Shown: positions 9,202 through 18,703, counted from the stretch's first letter. The stretch is 64,000 nt of DNA from Pseudomonas eucalypticola (GCF_013374995.1 NZ_CP056030.1:4992501-5056500), one strand, 5' to 3'. Numbers and translations: made by a program. The notes: generated from the sequence alone by a model not told the origin.

Positions 9202-11685
9202 ATGACCCGTTTCCCGTTCCGCCGTTTTGCCTTTGGCACCCTGCGCCGACTGCTGTACCTGTGGGTCCGTTCCGAGACCATCAACCAGTCGTCATTCACC
9301 CTGAACCTGGACCGCAGCCGGCCGGTGTTCTACGTGTTGCAGTCGCCGTCGGCCAGTGACCTGGCGGTGCTGGACACCGAATGCACCAAGGCCGGCCTGC
9401 CGCGCCCGGTGTTGCCGGTGGCGGTCGGCGATCGGGTAGAACCCGCTGCGTTCTTCTACCTTACCCCCGCCCCGGACTGGCTAGGGCGCCAGGACAAGCG
9501 CGGCGCACCGCCGACCCTGGAGCGGTTGATCGCGGCCATCAGCCAGAATGCCGAAGAAGATGCACAAATCATTCCCGTCAGCGTGTTCTGGGGCCAATCG
9601 CCCGCCAGCGAGTCCAGCCCCTGGAAGCTGTTGTTCGCCGACAGCTGGGCCGTCACAGGCCGTCTGCGCCGGCTGGTCAGCATCCTGATCCTGGGCCGCA
9701 AGACCCGCGTGCAATTCTCCGCACCTATCCATTTGCGCGAACTGGTTGCCCAGAACAAGGACCACGAACGCACCCTGCGCATGGCCCAACGCCTCTTGAG
9801 GGTGCATTTTCGTAACCTCAAGGCCGCGGTCATTGGTCCGGATATTTCCCACCGGCGTAACCTGGTGAAGGGCCTGATCCACGACAGCCAAGTGCGCCAG
9901 GCCATCAGCGAAGAAGCCGAGCGGCAGAACATTCCCCTGGCCAAGGCCGAGGCGCAGGCCTTGCGCTATGGCAATGAGATTGCCTCGGACTACACCTACA
10001 CCGCCATCCGCTTCCTGGAGGTGGTGCTCAGCTGGTTCTGGAACAAGATCTACGACGGCATCAAGGTCAACCACCTCGAAGGCGTGCAGCAGATCGCCCC
10101 CGGGCACGAGGTCATCTATGTGCCCTGCCATCGCAGCCACATCGACTACCTGCTGCTGTCCTACCTGCTGTTTCGCAACGGCCTGACGCCCCCGCACATT
10201 GCCGCGGGCATCAACCTGAACATGCCGGTCATCGGTGGCCTGCTGCGCCGCGGCGGCGCCTTCTTCATGCGCCGCACCTTCAAGGGCAACCCGCTGTACA
10301 CGGCGGTGTTCAACGAATACCTGCACACCCTGTTCACCAAGGGCTTCCCGGTGGAGTATTTCGTCGAGGGTGGCCGCTCGCGCACCGGGCGCATGCTGCA
10401 ACCCAAGACCGGCATGCTGGCGATCACCCTGCGCAGCTTCCTGCGCTCCTCGCGCATGCCCATCGTCTTCGTGCCGGTGTACATCGGCTACGAGCGGGTG
10501 CTGGAAGGCCGCACCTATCTGGGCGAGCTGCGCGGGGCCAGCAAGAAGAAAGAATCGATCTTCGACATTTTCAAGGTCATTGGCGCTCTCAAGCAGCGTT
10601 TCGGCCAGGTGGCGGTGAACTTCGGCGAACCCATCCGCCTGGCCGAATTCCTCGACACCGAGCAACCCGGCTGGCGCGAACAGGACCACGGCCCGCAGTT
10701 CAAGCCCCACTGGCTGCACGAAACCACCCACCGCCTGGGCGCCCAGGTGGCTCGCCACCTCAACGAGGCCGCAGCCATCAACCCGGTGAACCTGGTGGCG
10801 CTGGCGCTGTTGTCCACTACACGCCTGGCCCTGGACGATGCCGCCATGGCCCGGGTGCTGGACCTGTACCTGGCGCTGTTGCGCAAGGTGCCCTACTCGC
10901 CGCACACCACCCTGCCCGAAGGCGATGGCCGCGCGCTCATCGACCACGTCAAGGCCATGGACCTGCTGTCCGAACAAAGTGACGCCCTGGGCAAGATTCT
11001 CTACCTGGGTGAGCAGAACGCGGTACTGATGACCTACTACCGCAACAACGTGTTGCACATCTTCGCCCTGCCCGCCCTCCTGGCCAGCTTCTTCCAGAGC
11101 AGCGCACGCATGAGCCGCGAGCAGCTGCTGCGCTATACCCGGGCACTGTACCCGTACCTGCAGGCCGAACTGTTCATTCGCTGGTCGGTAGAGGAACTCG
11201 AAGGCGTCATCGATCAATGGCTGGCGGCATTCGTCGAGCAGGGCCTGCTGCGGGTCGAAAACGAGGTCTACCAACGCCCCGCGCCCAGCTCACGCAAGTT
11301 CGTGCTGCTGACCCTGCTGTCGCGCAGCATCAACCAGACCCTACAACGCTTCTACATGGCCATCGCCCTGCTGCTCAACAGCGGCCAGAACACCCTCACG
11401 GCCGAAGCCCTGGAAGACCTCTGCACCATCATGGCCCAGCGCCTGTCCATCCTGCATGGCCTGAATGCGCCGGAATTCTTCGACAAAAGCCTGTTCCGCC
11501 ACTTCATCCAGACCCTGCTCGACCAAGGCGTGCTGAGGCGCGACACCGACGGCAAACTGGGTTACCTGGAGGGGCTGGGGGAACTGGCCGAAGGCGCCGC
11601 CAAGCGGGTACTGCCGGCCGACCTGCGGCTGTCGATTCGGCAGGTGGCCTTGCACCGTAGCGATGAAGCCTTCCAGGGAAGCTGA
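9202..11685 (+). CDS. plsB: Glycerol-3-phosphate 1-O-acyltransferase
   Basis: Inner-membrane enzyme that acylates sn-glycerol-3-phosphate at position 1, the first step of phospholipid synthesis. It has 827 residues, the usual size. The acyltransferase boxes are in order: HRSHID (HX4D) near residue 312, [25 protein letters not shown] and PVYIGYERV. The ATG at 9202 is chosen over one at 9127; the family starts with a short leader before [13 protein letters not shown]. It is divergent from the cold-shock gene. Confidence 0.95.
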   Translation: MTRFPFRRFAFGTLRRLLYLWVRSETINQSSFTLNLDRSRPVFYVLQSPSASDLAVLDTECTKAGLPRPVLPVAVGDRVEPAAFFYLTPAPDWLGRQDKRGAPPTLERLIAAISQNAEEDAQIIPVSVFWGQSPASESSPWKLLFADSWAVTGRLRRLVSILILGRKTRVQFSAPIHLRELVAQNKDHERTLRMAQRLLRVHFRNLKAAVIGPDISHRRNLVKGLIHDSQVRQAISEEAERQNIPLAKAEAQALRYGNEIASDYTYTAIRFLEVVLSWFWNKIYDGIKVNHLEGVQQIAPGHEVIYVPCHRSHIDYLLLSYLLFRNGLTPPHIAAGINLNMPVIGGLLRRGGAFFMRRTFKGNPLYTAVFNEYLHTLFTKGFPVEYFVEGGRSRTGRMLQPKTGMLAITLRSFLRSSRMPIVFVPVYIGYERVLEGRTYLGELRGASKKKESIFDIFKVIGALKQRFGQVAVNFGEPIRLAEFLDTEQPGWREQDHGPQFKPHWLHETTHRLGAQVARHLNEAAAINPVNLVALALLSTTRLALDDAAMARVLDLYLALLRKVPYSPHTTLPEGDGRALIDHVKAMDLLSEQSDALGKILYLGEQNAVLMTYYRNNVLHIFALPALLASFFQSSARMSREQLLRYTRALYPYLQAELFIRWSVEELEGVIDQWLAAFVEQGLLRVENEVYQRPAPSSRKFVLLTLLSRSINQTLQRFYMAIALLLNSGQNTLTAEALEDLCTIMAQRLSILHGLNAPEFFDKSLFRHFIQTLLDQGVLRRDTDGKLGYLEGLGELAEGAAKRVLPADLRLSIRQVALHRSDEAFQGS

Positions 11686-11748
11686 AGTCAGGGGCGAATC
11701 ACCGTATCCTGTGCACTCTTTTGCCGCACCCGATACGGAGATCTGCCC

Positions 11749-12165
11749 ATGAAGCAACTCACCCTGGTACTGCTCGGCGCCTTGCTGGGTGCGTGCAGCT
11801 CGTTCAACGGCGCGCCCCAGGCCCATCTGGACGGTGAAGTGTTCTACCTGCAGCGCATGGCGCTGCCACCGTCGGCCACCCTGAGCGTGACCCTGCAGGA
11901 CGTATCCCTGGCGGACGCACCCGCTCAGGTGCTCGCCCGCCAGAGCGGCCCGGTGACGGGGCAGGTGCCGTTGCCCTTCCAGCTCAACTATGACCCACGG
12001 CAAATCCAGCCTGGGCACCGCTACGCCGTCAGCGCCCGCATCGAATCGCAGGGCCAACTTCTGTTCATCAGCACCGAGCAGCACAGCGTGCAACTGGATG
12101 GCAAAGACCCGCAGCCGCTGCGTATTCGCGTGAACCCCGCTCGCCAACCCAACCCCGCCCCATAA
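11749..12165 (+). CDS. YbaY-family lipoprotein
   Basis: A 138-residue exported lipoprotein: hydrophobic leader followed by the lipobox LLGAC-S, with Ser at +2 predicting outer-membrane sorting. The beta-rich remainder (GEVFYLQRMALPPSATLSV, PFQLNYDPRQI, HRYAVSARIE) matches the YbaY/pilotin-like domain that has no settled biochemical role. Good ribosome site (ACGGAGATCTGCCC) before the ATG. Followed after ten bases by the DUF4197 gene, probably one operon. Confidence 0.85.
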   Translation: MKQLTLVLLGALLGACSSFNGAPQAHLDGEVFYLQRMALPPSATLSVTLQDVSLADAPAQVLARQSGPVTGQVPLPFQLNYDPRQIQPGHRYAVSARIESQGQLLFISTEQHSVQLDGKDPQPLRIRVNPARQPNPAP

Positions 12166-12175
12166 GGACGCCGCC

Positions 12176-12865
12176 ATGCTTCGTCGCTCCACTACCGCCA
12201 CCGGCCTGTTGGCCGGCTTGCTGCTTTGTGCCAACGCTTTCGCCGTGGACCTTTCCAGCCTTTCCCAGGGCGACGCCAGTGGCGGCCTCAAGGACGCCCT
12301 CACCCAGGGCGCCCAGGTGGCCGTCAAGCAACTGGGCACCCCCGGCGGCTTCAGCAACAACCCTGACGTGCGTATCGAACTGCCGGGCAAACTGGGCAAG
12401 GCCGCCAAGGCCATGAAGAAATTCGGCATGGGCGGCCAGGTCGATGCGCTGGAAACCAGCATGAACCAGGCGGCCGAAGCCGCCATGCCGCAAGCCCAGG
12501 CACTGCTGGTAGACGCCGTGAAGAAGATGACCGTGACCGATGCCAAGGGCATCCTCACCGGTGGAAACGACTCTGCGACCCAGTACCTGAGCAAGACCAG
12601 CCGTGAGCAGATCCGCGCCAAGTTTTTGCCCATCGTCAAACAGGCCACTGACAAGGTCGGCCTGGCGCAGAAGTTCAATGGCTTCGCCGGCCAGGCTGCC
12701 AGCCTGGGTGTGATCGACGCCAAGGACTCGAACCTGGAAGGCTACGTGACCGAACAGGCGCTGAACGGCCTGTTCAAGGAAATCGCCAACCAGGAAGCCA
12801 GCATCCGCAAAAACCCGGCGCAGGCGGCGACCAGCTTGGCCAAGAAGGTGTTCAGCGCACTCTGA
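12176..12865 (+). CDS. DUF4197 exported protein
   Basis: A 229-residue protein with a signal peptide (LLLCANAFA-VDLSS) and then an alpha-helical, Lys/Ala/Gln-rich chain. DUF4197 features include GLKDALTQGAQVAVKQLG near the N-terminus, and DAKGILTGGNDSATQYL and KFLPIVKQATDKVGL in the middle. No enzymatic motif. Expected in the periplasm. AAGGACGCCGCC precedes the ATG. It ends at a hairpin (12885-12916) shared with the convergent fic gene. Confidence 0.85.
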   Translation: MLRRSTTATGLLAGLLLCANAFAVDLSSLSQGDASGGLKDALTQGAQVAVKQLGTPGGFSNNPDVRIELPGKLGKAAKAMKKFGMGGQVDALETSMNQAAEAAMPQAQALLVDAVKKMTVTDAKGILTGGNDSATQYLSKTSREQIRAKFLPIVKQATDKVGLAQKFNGFAGQAASLGVIDAKDSNLEGYVTEQALNGLFKEIANQEASIRKNPAQAATSLAKKVFSAL

Positions 12866-12884
12866 TGCGCGCACCTGATGCTAC

Positions 12885-12916
12885 GCAGCGGCCATTACGG
12901 GCCCGATGGCCGCTGC
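12885..12916. terminator. Hairpin between DUF4197 gene and fic
   Basis: Perfect 11-bp inverted repeat (GCAGCGGCCAT at 12885-12895 and its complement at 12906-12916) with a ten-base loop, between convergent genes. There is no T-run, so it may be a Rho-dependent end or mRNA stabiliser. Confidence 0.5.
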
Positions 12917-12938
12917 CGCATCCGAGGAGGCGGCTGAG

Positions 12939-14285
12939 TTACCGCCAGGCTTGTCGGATCTGGCTTTTATCCGCCATGCTGAATACCCATTCGCGGCCGC
13001 GCTTGACCTTTACGAACAGGCCCAGATCCACCAGCCCATTCAGCGCCGCCGAAGCCGTGTTGTAGGAGCAACCCAGGTTCTCCTTCGCCGTAACGGCAGT
13101 GAACGCTATGGCTGAGCCGGTTCGCGCGACTTGCAACAGTGCCCGCTGGTGCTCATTGAGGTGGACGTACACCCCGGAGTTCACCCACCAATGCTCGAAC
13201 GCCTGGGCATCAGCGAGGCTGCGCGTATAGGTTTCGGTAAACTGGGTGACGGCACGAATGATCAACCCGCATTGGTACTCGATGAAATAGGTCAGGTCCA
13301 GGTCATCGGTTTCCGTGTGCAGGTAGGAGCGCCCATATTTGACGGGCGCATTCTTGAGCAGCACGCTGATCGCAATGTAGCGAAAGACGCAGTAGTCACT
13401 CTTGAACATCAACCAATAGAACAGTGCCCGGGCGACCCGGCCATTCCCGTCACGGAAGGGGTGTTCATACCCGATGGCGAAATGCAGGGATATTGCTCGG
13501 ATCAGCGGGTGCAGGTAGCCCTGTTCCTCGACGTTCTCAGGTGCGGCGTTCACCCATTCCACCAACCGCTGCAAGCGCTCCTCCAAGCCAGCGGCCGGAG
13601 GCGGCACATGCACGGTGTTGCCCTCACCATCCTGCACGACCACCTGGTCGTGATTGCGAAACTGGCCCGGTGTGTACTTGTCGTCGTCGATGCCCGTGAC
13701 GCCTGTCTCATGCATCTCTTCGATCAGTTTTACGCTCAGCGGGGCATGGCGCTGCTCCCAGGCAAACTTCATCATGCGGTAGTTGCCCAGAATCATGCGC
13801 TCGTCCGGGGTGCGTGGCTGACGTTGACGCTTGAGCAGGTCCTTGGCGACCAGTGTGGTGGTAGCAGCCCCCTCCAACTGGCTGCTGCTGATGGCCTCGT
13901 CCTCAATCAAGTCATTGAGCAGGTAATTGAAGTGGGCGGCCTCCCCCAACTGGCGGGTGATGTACTCCATAGCCGCGCGGGTGGCATGGCGGTCCACCAA
14001 GGCCATTGCCTTATGCGATTGGGGCGTCGCGCACCAGGTACCCCACTGCAACGGCTGGCCCAGGGGTATCAGCGCCCGCTGCGCACTGAGGCGGGCCGCC
14101 TTGACCATTGACCAGCACAGGATCGGAACCAGTGTCGAGGGCCAACGGTGGCGTAGCTCATCGAAATGCAAATAGCGCCCCTTGTCATCGACGACCGCGT
14201 GCAGGGCCATGTAATGCGCAGGTGCCGCCAGGAAAGCCGGGTGGCTGGCAGCCTCGTCGAGGCTGAGGCAAAGGGGCGGCTTCAT
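12939..14285 (-). CDS. Fic-domain protein with N-terminal inhibitory helix and C-terminal winged helix
   Basis: Enzyme of the Fic family, normally transferring AMP from ATP to a protein side chain. The 448-residue protein has the full active motif HPFRDGNGRVAR (residues 275-286) and the flap stretch KYTPGQFRN (204-211). SSQLEG at 134-139 fits the inhibitory (S/T)xxxE(G/N) motif, placed before the core as in class II Fic proteins, so it is probably autoinhibited. The C-terminus (about 385-448; LLQVARTGSAIAFTAVTAKE, YNTASAALNGLVDLGLF) looks like a winged helix that could bind DNA. Two matching palindromes around its promoter fit autoregulation. Its target is unknown. There is no antitoxin gene beside it. 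Confidence 0.9.
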   Translation of the reverse strand: MKPPLCLSLDEAASHPAFLAAPAHYMALHAVVDDKGRYLHFDELRHRWPSTLVPILCWSMVKAARLSAQRALIPLGQPLQWGTWCATPQSHKAMALVDRHATRAAMEYITRQLGEAAHFNYLLNDLIEDEAISSSQLEGAATTTLVAKDLLKRQRQPRTPDERMILGNYRMMKFAWEQRHAPLSVKLIEEMHETGVTGIDDDKYTPGQFRNHDQVVVQDGEGNTVHVPPPAAGLEERLQRLVEWVNAAPENVEEQGYLHPLIRAISLHFAIGYEHPFRDGNGRVARALFYWLMFKSDYCVFRYIAISVLLKNAPVKYGRSYLHTETDDLDLTYFIEYQCGLIIRAVTQFTETYTRSLADAQAFEHWWVNSGVYVHLNEHQRALLQVARTGSAIAFTAVTAKENLGCSYNTASAALNGLVDLGLFVKVKRGREWVFSMADKSQIRQAWR

Positions 14286-14290
14286 AGAGG

Positions 14291-14320
14291 CTGTCTCAAT
14301 ATTCCTGTTTATTGAGACAG
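14291..14320. promoter_or_regulatory. Candidate operator 1 of fic (start-proximal)
   Basis: Perfect inverted repeat: ten-base arms CTGTCTCAAT and ATTGAGACAG around a ten-base spacer. It begins six bases upstream of the fic ATG and covers the expected transcription start and leader. Its core TCTCAAT-N10-ATTGAGA is identical to that of operator 2. Confidence 0.75.
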
Positions 14321-14321
14321 C

Positions 14322-14350
14322 ATTACAGCAGAAAAACAGTCATCTCTCAA
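14322..14350 (-). promoter_or_regulatory. Predicted sigma-70 promoter of fic
   Basis: On the minus strand TTGAGA (14350-14345; 5/6 to TTGACA) is separated by exactly 17 bases from TGTAAT (14327-14322; 5/6 to TATAAT). The -35 box is formed by one arm of operator 2, and operator 1 begins just past the -10 box, so a protein bound to either palindrome should block transcription. Confidence 0.7.
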
Positions 14351-14368
14351 TTTTTCGGATTATTGAGA
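14345..14368. promoter_or_regulatory. Candidate operator 2 of fic (start-distal)
   Basis: Inverted repeat TCTCAAT-N10-ATTGAGA with the same arm sequence and spacer as operator 1. The two centres are 51 bases apart, close to five helical turns, so both sites would face the same side of DNA. Confidence 0.72.
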
Positions 14369-14388
14369 TAACGACGGTTCGCCGTTTA

Positions 14389-16566
14389 TCAGAACCGATA
14401 AACCGCCGCCAGCACCGCTGAACGCCCATCCCCGTACTCCACCGCCGCAGACCGCGTCTGGCTGCCTGTCACCGCCCTCACCCGCTCGATGTACCGGGTA
14501 TCCAGCAGGTTGTCGAGGTTCAGCTGAAGGTCCAGTTCCGGGCTGACGCGGTAGCCGAGCATCGCCTGGTGTACCCAGTAGCCATCCAGCTTGTAGCGTT
14601 CGTCATTGCGCAGGTTGCGCTCGCTCACGTGACGAGCCCCATACCCTACGCGCCAATCCTCAGACAGCTGGTAGGCGGTCCACAGGCTGAATGACCGAGG
14701 CGGTGTGTTGGCCAGCGCCTGGCCTTCAGCACGCGGGTTGGCACGTGATTTCAGGGTTTCGCTCTGCAGGAAGCTGTAGTTGGCGAAGACCTGCCATTGC
14801 TGGCTCAAGCGACCGGTCACGCCCAGTTCCACCCCCTGTACACGTTGCAGCCCTGCCAGCAGCGACTCGCCGGTTTCGAGCTTCTCGCGCACATTGTCTT
14901 TCTGCATGCGGAACAGCGCCGCATCCAGCTGCAAGCCACCGTCGAGCACTTCCCACTTGGTGCCCAGCTCCCAGGTGCGGCTGGTTTCCGGGGCTACCTT
15001 TCGCGTCTGCTGGGTCACCCCATAGCCGCCGGTGACCAGGTTCTCGGCCGAGGGATTGAATGAGTTGCCATAGGCCAGGTACACGCGGCCGTTGGGCGCC
15101 GGCTTGTAAACCAGCCCGGCGCGATGGCTGAGGAAGGTGTCGCGGGTTTCATGTTCCCCCACCGCACCACTGGGTTTGCGCTCCAGGCTGCTGCCGTCGA
15201 TCCAGTCGTGGCGCAGGCCCAGCACCAGGTCCCAATGAGGGGTGAAGCTCAGGGTGTCGAACACATACAGCCCAGTGGTCTGCAAGCGGTTGCGCACCGA
15301 AGCGCCGCGGGTGCGGTCCAGCGGCCCGTGCCAGTAGCCCGGCGGGTTGGCCAGGTCATAGACAGGGCCATCTTTCAGGCCTACCTGGGCGTAACTGTTG
15401 GTGTCACGCCGGTAGCGCTCATAGGACACATCCAGGCCCGTCACCAGCGCATGGCCAACACCGAATGTGTCGAACCGGCGGGTGAGGCTGGTGCTGTTGA
15501 GCCACTGGTCGGTCACGATGTCGCGACCGTACCCCTGGGGGCCAGCCGGCCGATACTTGCCGGGTGGCAGCCCAGCCTGGCTGACATGGGAAGCCGAAAC
15601 CACGCCACTCCGGTCTACCCGGGCGTAGCGCAGGGTGTTCTGCAGGGCCAGGCCCTCATCGAAGTCATGCTCGAACACAGCACTGAGCCGGTCCGTGGTG
15701 ATGTGGTCCTTGTCCAGGTTGCGCCAGCCGAAGTAGCTGTCGTGGGCGACCCCGTCGAGCACCTTGCCGCGCAGCGTCGGCAAACCATAGTCCGGCAGGT
15801 TGTCGTCCTTCTGGTGGTAGTAGCTGAGGGTCAGCCGCGTAGCCTCCCCCAGCCCCAACAGCAAGGACGGCGCCAGGCCCCAGCGCTCGCGGTCGATCTG
15901 GTTGCGCCCGGGTACATCGTTCTGGTGCGCCATGAGGTTCAGGCGCACTGCGCTGCCGCTGCCCACGCCGGGAAGCGGCTGGTTGGTGTCCAGGGTCAGG
16001 CGCCGGTAATGGTCGGTGCCCAGGGCCGCGCCCAGTTCGGTGAAGGCCTCGGCCTGGGGGGTCTTGCTCACGAGGTTGACGCTGCCGCCCGTGGTGCCGG
16101 CGCCCCCGAACACCGAGTTGGGGCCCTTGATCACCTCGACGGCCTGGAGGTTGAAGCCGTCGCTGCGGGTGGTCTGCGCGGTGTCGCGCAGGCCATCGAG
16201 CAGCAGATTGCTCGATGCATCGAAACCGCGAATGTTGATCAGGTCGCCGGAGCCGCCACCGCCTTCGCCGGCCGCGAAGGTGATCCCCGACACGTTGGAC
16301 AGCACCTGGCGCAGGCTCAAGGCATTTTGCTCGCGCATGATCTGCTCGCCGACCACCGTGATCGTCTGCGGCACTTCCAGCAGCGGCTCGCTGAGCTTGG
16401 CCGAGGCCGAGCGCTCGGCCTTGTAGGCACGCTGGCGCTCGCGCTCGGCTTCTATCCGCAGCGATTCGAGCTCCAGCGGCGCACCCTCGGCCAGTGCCAG
16501 CCAGGAGCACGACATCAGCGCCAACCCGGTAACGGGCCGTGCGCCCCCTTGTCTTTGATGTGCCAT
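14389..16566 (-). CDS. TonB-dependent siderophore receptor (Fiu/PiuA-like)
   Basis: Outer-membrane gated barrel importing a ferric siderophore, probably a catecholate type. It has 725 residues: signal peptide (SCSWLALAEG), plug domain (LLEVPQTITVVGEQIM, QVLSNVSGITFAAGEGGGG, NIRGFDASSNLLLDGLRD, VEVIKGPNSVFGGAGTTGGS) and a beta-barrel ending in aromatic F (AAVYRF). The ATG at 16566 follows GGGGAGGA; an earlier TTG is not used. There is no N-terminal signalling domain, so it is not a transducing receptor. I see no Fur box in the 125 bases upstream, which is odd for an iron receptor. It is co-directional with rsmJ, but a hairpin separates them. Confidence 0.9.
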   Translation of the reverse strand: MAHQRQGGARPVTGLALMSCSWLALAEGAPLELESLRIEAERERQRAYKAERSASAKLSEPLLEVPQTITVVGEQIMREQNALSLRQVLSNVSGITFAAGEGGGGSGDLINIRGFDASSNLLLDGLRDTAQTTRSDGFNLQAVEVIKGPNSVFGGAGTTGGSVNLVSKTPQAEAFTELGAALGTDHYRRLTLDTNQPLPGVGSGSAVRLNLMAHQNDVPGRNQIDRERWGLAPSLLLGLGEATRLTLSYYHQKDDNLPDYGLPTLRGKVLDGVAHDSYFGWRNLDKDHITTDRLSAVFEHDFDEGLALQNTLRYARVDRSGVVSASHVSQAGLPPGKYRPAGPQGYGRDIVTDQWLNSTSLTRRFDTFGVGHALVTGLDVSYERYRRDTNSYAQVGLKDGPVYDLANPPGYWHGPLDRTRGASVRNRLQTTGLYVFDTLSFTPHWDLVLGLRHDWIDGSSLERKPSGAVGEHETRDTFLSHRAGLVYKPAPNGRVYLAYGNSFNPSAENLVTGGYGVTQQTRKVAPETSRTWELGTKWEVLDGGLQLDAALFRMQKDNVREKLETGESLLAGLQRVQGVELGVTGRLSQQWQVFANYSFLQSETLKSRANPRAEGQALANTPPRSFSLWTAYQLSEDWRVGYGARHVSERNLRNDERYKLDGYWVHQAMLGYRVSPELDLQLNLDNLLDTRYIERVRAVTGSQTRSAAVEYGDGRSAVLAAVYRF

Positions 16567-16631
16567 GAAACGGTTCCTCCCCAAAATCGAGGGGGAAGTT
16601 TATGGGCCAGAAGCGCGAAAAAACCGGCGCT

Positions 16632-16671
16632 GAAAAAATCAGGAAGGGTCCTACTTCAGGGCTGTAGGACC
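16632..16671 (-). terminator. Terminator after rsmJ
   Basis: Inverted repeat GGTCCTAC (16647-16654) / GTAGGACC (16664-16671) with a nine-base loop. On the minus strand it is followed after nine bases by a run of six Ts. It separates rsmJ from the receptor gene. Confidence 0.6.
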
Positions 16672-16691
16672 GCAGGGCTGCAGGCGACGAC

Positions 16692-17474
16692 TCACGGTTT
16701 CAGCGCTTTCTTGGGATAGATGTCATAGCGGCTCGACTTGCCTTCCAGGCTGTGGCTCGGCTTCGGCCCCTCGATGGACGGTGCCTTGCGCGGGCGCTTG
16801 ACCACCACCCGGTGGCTGGCCAGCGCCAGCGCGGCGGCCAGCAGCGCCGGGGCATCCATGTCATCGCCCACCAGCGGGCGGAACAGGCGCATTTCCTTTT
16901 TCACCAAGGCACTCTTCTCTCGATGGGGGAACATCGGGTCCAGGTAGATGACCTGGGGCGGCTCACCTTCCCACGCGCGAATCAGGTCGATGGCATTGCC
17001 CTTGAGCAACTGCATGCGGGAGACGATCGCCCCTACGTCCAGGTCCCCTGCCGCGCGGGCGAGGCCGTCTTCCAGCAGCGCGCCGATGATGGGCTGGCGT
17101 TCGATCAGGCTCATGTCGCAGCCCAGGCTGGCCAGCACGAAAGCGTCCTTGCCCAAGCCCGCGGTGGCGTCCAGCACGCGCGGGCGCACGCCCTGCTGCA
17201 CGCCCACGGCCTTGGCGATCATTTGCCCGCTGCCACCCCCGAACAGCCGCCGATGGGCCACCGCGCCCTCGACGAAGTCGACCCGCACCGGCCCTGGCGC
17301 ATCCTCGCCCAACTGTTGCAGTTGCAACCCGGCTTCGGTGGCCTGCAGCGCAAACTCGGCGTCGTCGATGTCCAGCGGCAATGCCAGGCGCTGCGCCCAC
17401 TGCTGTGCCACCGGTTGAAGGGCGTCGTTCTGGGCCTCGACGCGGATACGAACCGCCGCTTGCTGCTGTGCCAT
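16692..17474 (-). CDS. rsmJ: 16S rRNA (guanine-N2)-methyltransferase
   Basis: Methylates N2 of G1516 in 16S rRNA. About 260 residues. The SAM-binding motif is [19 protein letters not shown], the catalytic-type motif is [13 protein letters not shown], and the RsmJ hallmark stretch [16 protein letters not shown] follows. I chose the ATG at 17474 (GTGGATTCC before it); a GTG three codons upstream (17483) is possible. The C-terminal [17 protein letters not shown] is typical of the family. Confidence 0.93.
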   Translation of the reverse strand: MAQQQAAVRIRVEAQNDALQPVAQQWAQRLALPLDIDDAEFALQATEAGLQLQQLGEDAPGPVRVDFVEGAVAHRRLFGGGSGQMIAKAVGVQQGVRPRVLDATAGLGKDAFVLASLGCDMSLIERQPIIGALLEDGLARAAGDLDVGAIVSRMQLLKGNAIDLIRAWEGEPPQVIYLDPMFPHREKSALVKKEMRLFRPLVGDDMDAPALLAAALALASHRVVVKRPRKAPSIEGPKPSHSLEGKSSRYDIYPKKALKP

Positions 17475-17566
17475 GGAATCCACTACTCAAAAAAGTTAAA
17501 GATCGGCCCACGCGGCCGATAACGAATATGTCCGGTATTTTGCCAGAGCCAGCGCCCTTACGTGCC

Positions 17567-18184
17567 ATGAGCAACCTTCAGACCACATCGATCGGCTACA
17601 TTTCGCCCCATGGCGACTTCAGCCGCCAGAATACCCAGGCATTGGGTGGCATCAGCCACCTGTGGTCGGACTTCTTCGCCCAGGCCATGGCCGAACAGGT
17701 GGGCGACGCGGCCGAGGGTAACCTGGTACTGCCCGGCGCGGCGCAAGACCCCGAAGTCGAACCGGCCGGTGGGGGCGATGTGTTGGCGCAGATCCTCTCC
17801 CAGCGCCTGTGCGACGTACAGGACACCGAAGTGCAACCGCCCGAGCCGCTGTTCCTGCCCAAGGCCGAGTTCGACACCGAACTGCTGGACAAGCCCGCCC
17901 CACCGTACCCGCCCGAAGCCCTTCTCGACCAGCAAAAACAGCTGGACTTCGATAACGGCTGGGTACGCCCCATCGTGATGAACGCCAACCAGCCACAGCC
18001 CGAACCTGGCCCCGCGCCCGAGCCGACGCCACTGTTCCTGCCGATCGCCGAGTTCGAGTGGGACCTGGCTGACAAGCACGTCCCGTACGACGAGCAGACC
18101 CTGGCCGAGCAGGATAAGGCGTTCGCCTACGACACCGGGTGGGCGCGGCCGCTGATCGTCAACAACCTGCGCTTGGCCGCCTGA
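17567..18184 (+). CDS. Uncharacterised protein with an internal duplication
   Basis: About 205 acidic, Pro-rich residues without signal peptide or membrane span. Two copies of one module are visible: LFLPKAEFDTELLDK...DNGWVRPIVMN and LFLPIAEFEWDLADK...DTGWARPLIVNN, joined by a Pro/Glu linker (QPQPEPGPAPEPTP). The shared pattern is LFLPxAEFxxxLxDK, then Q, then DxGWxRPxxxN. Start is uncertain: ATG 17567 (MSNLQTT) is taken, but ATG 17528 is in frame and neither has a good ribosome site. It is divergent from rsmJ. No function recognised. Confidence 0.7.
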   Translation: MSNLQTTSIGYISPHGDFSRQNTQALGGISHLWSDFFAQAMAEQVGDAAEGNLVLPGAAQDPEVEPAGGGDVLAQILSQRLCDVQDTEVQPPEPLFLPKAEFDTELLDKPAPPYPPEALLDQQKQLDFDNGWVRPIVMNANQPQPEPGPAPEPTPLFLPIAEFEWDLADKHVPYDEQTLAEQDKAFAYDTGWARPLIVNNLRLAA

Positions 18185-18265
18185 CGCGTTTTCACCCGCC
18201 CTCCCCCCCTATCAACACCCCAGCGCCAATGAGATAATCGCCCGATCTATTTCGGAGACACCCAG

Positions 18266-18472
18266 ATGACCCAGCAACCCCATGTCCATGGCCCTGATTG
18301 CAACCACGACCACGACCACGGTCACCATGACCACGACCATGGCCATGTACACGGCCCGCACTGCAACCACGCCCCGCAGGAACCCGCGCGCAATGCCCTG
18401 AAGGACGTCGGCCGCAACGACCCGTGCCCCTGCGGTAACGGCAAGAAATTCAAGAAGTGCCACGGCGCCTGA
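18266..18472 (+). CDS. His-rich SEC-C motif protein
   Basis: A 68-residue protein in two parts. Residues 7-36 are almost all His, Asp, Gly, Cys and Asn, with the unit HVHGPxCNH at both ends of an (HD)n run; this should bind several metal ions. Residues 49-67 hold a SEC-C zinc motif ([19 protein letters not shown]), known from the tail of SecA, where it binds Zn and the chaperone SecB. Possible roles are metal buffering or delivery to a partner. A ribosome site (CGGAGACACCC) precedes the ATG. Confidence 0.85.
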   Translation: MTQQPHVHGPDCNHDHDHGHHDHDHGHVHGPHCNHAPQEPARNALKDVGRNDPCPCGNGKKFKKCHGA

Positions 18473-18703
18473 TCTGACTCACCGCAGCCACCGCGCGTCA
18501 GCGGTGGTAACCATCGAAGCGCTGTTTTCCAGCCATCGAGGCACATCCGGCCAGCCAATGGGCCTGCGCCCCGGGGGCATGCGTGCCGGCCCTGGGGCAC
18601 CGGCCGTCCCATGCTGTAAATAAAGACGGCCACCCGCTTGCGTGGCGTGCGGGCGCTCACTAACGTAGCGCCTTTTACACGCCAGCCCCGCAGGAGCCTC
18701 GCC

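Noticed and set aside
15124-16719. 531-codon open frame on the plus strand over the TonB receptor
   Set aside because: Antisense shadow of a complete receptor with conserved motifs.
18281-18360. Short tandem GACCAC/CATGAC repeats that could suggest an array or microsatellite
   Set aside because: They encode the His-rich segment of a supported gene.
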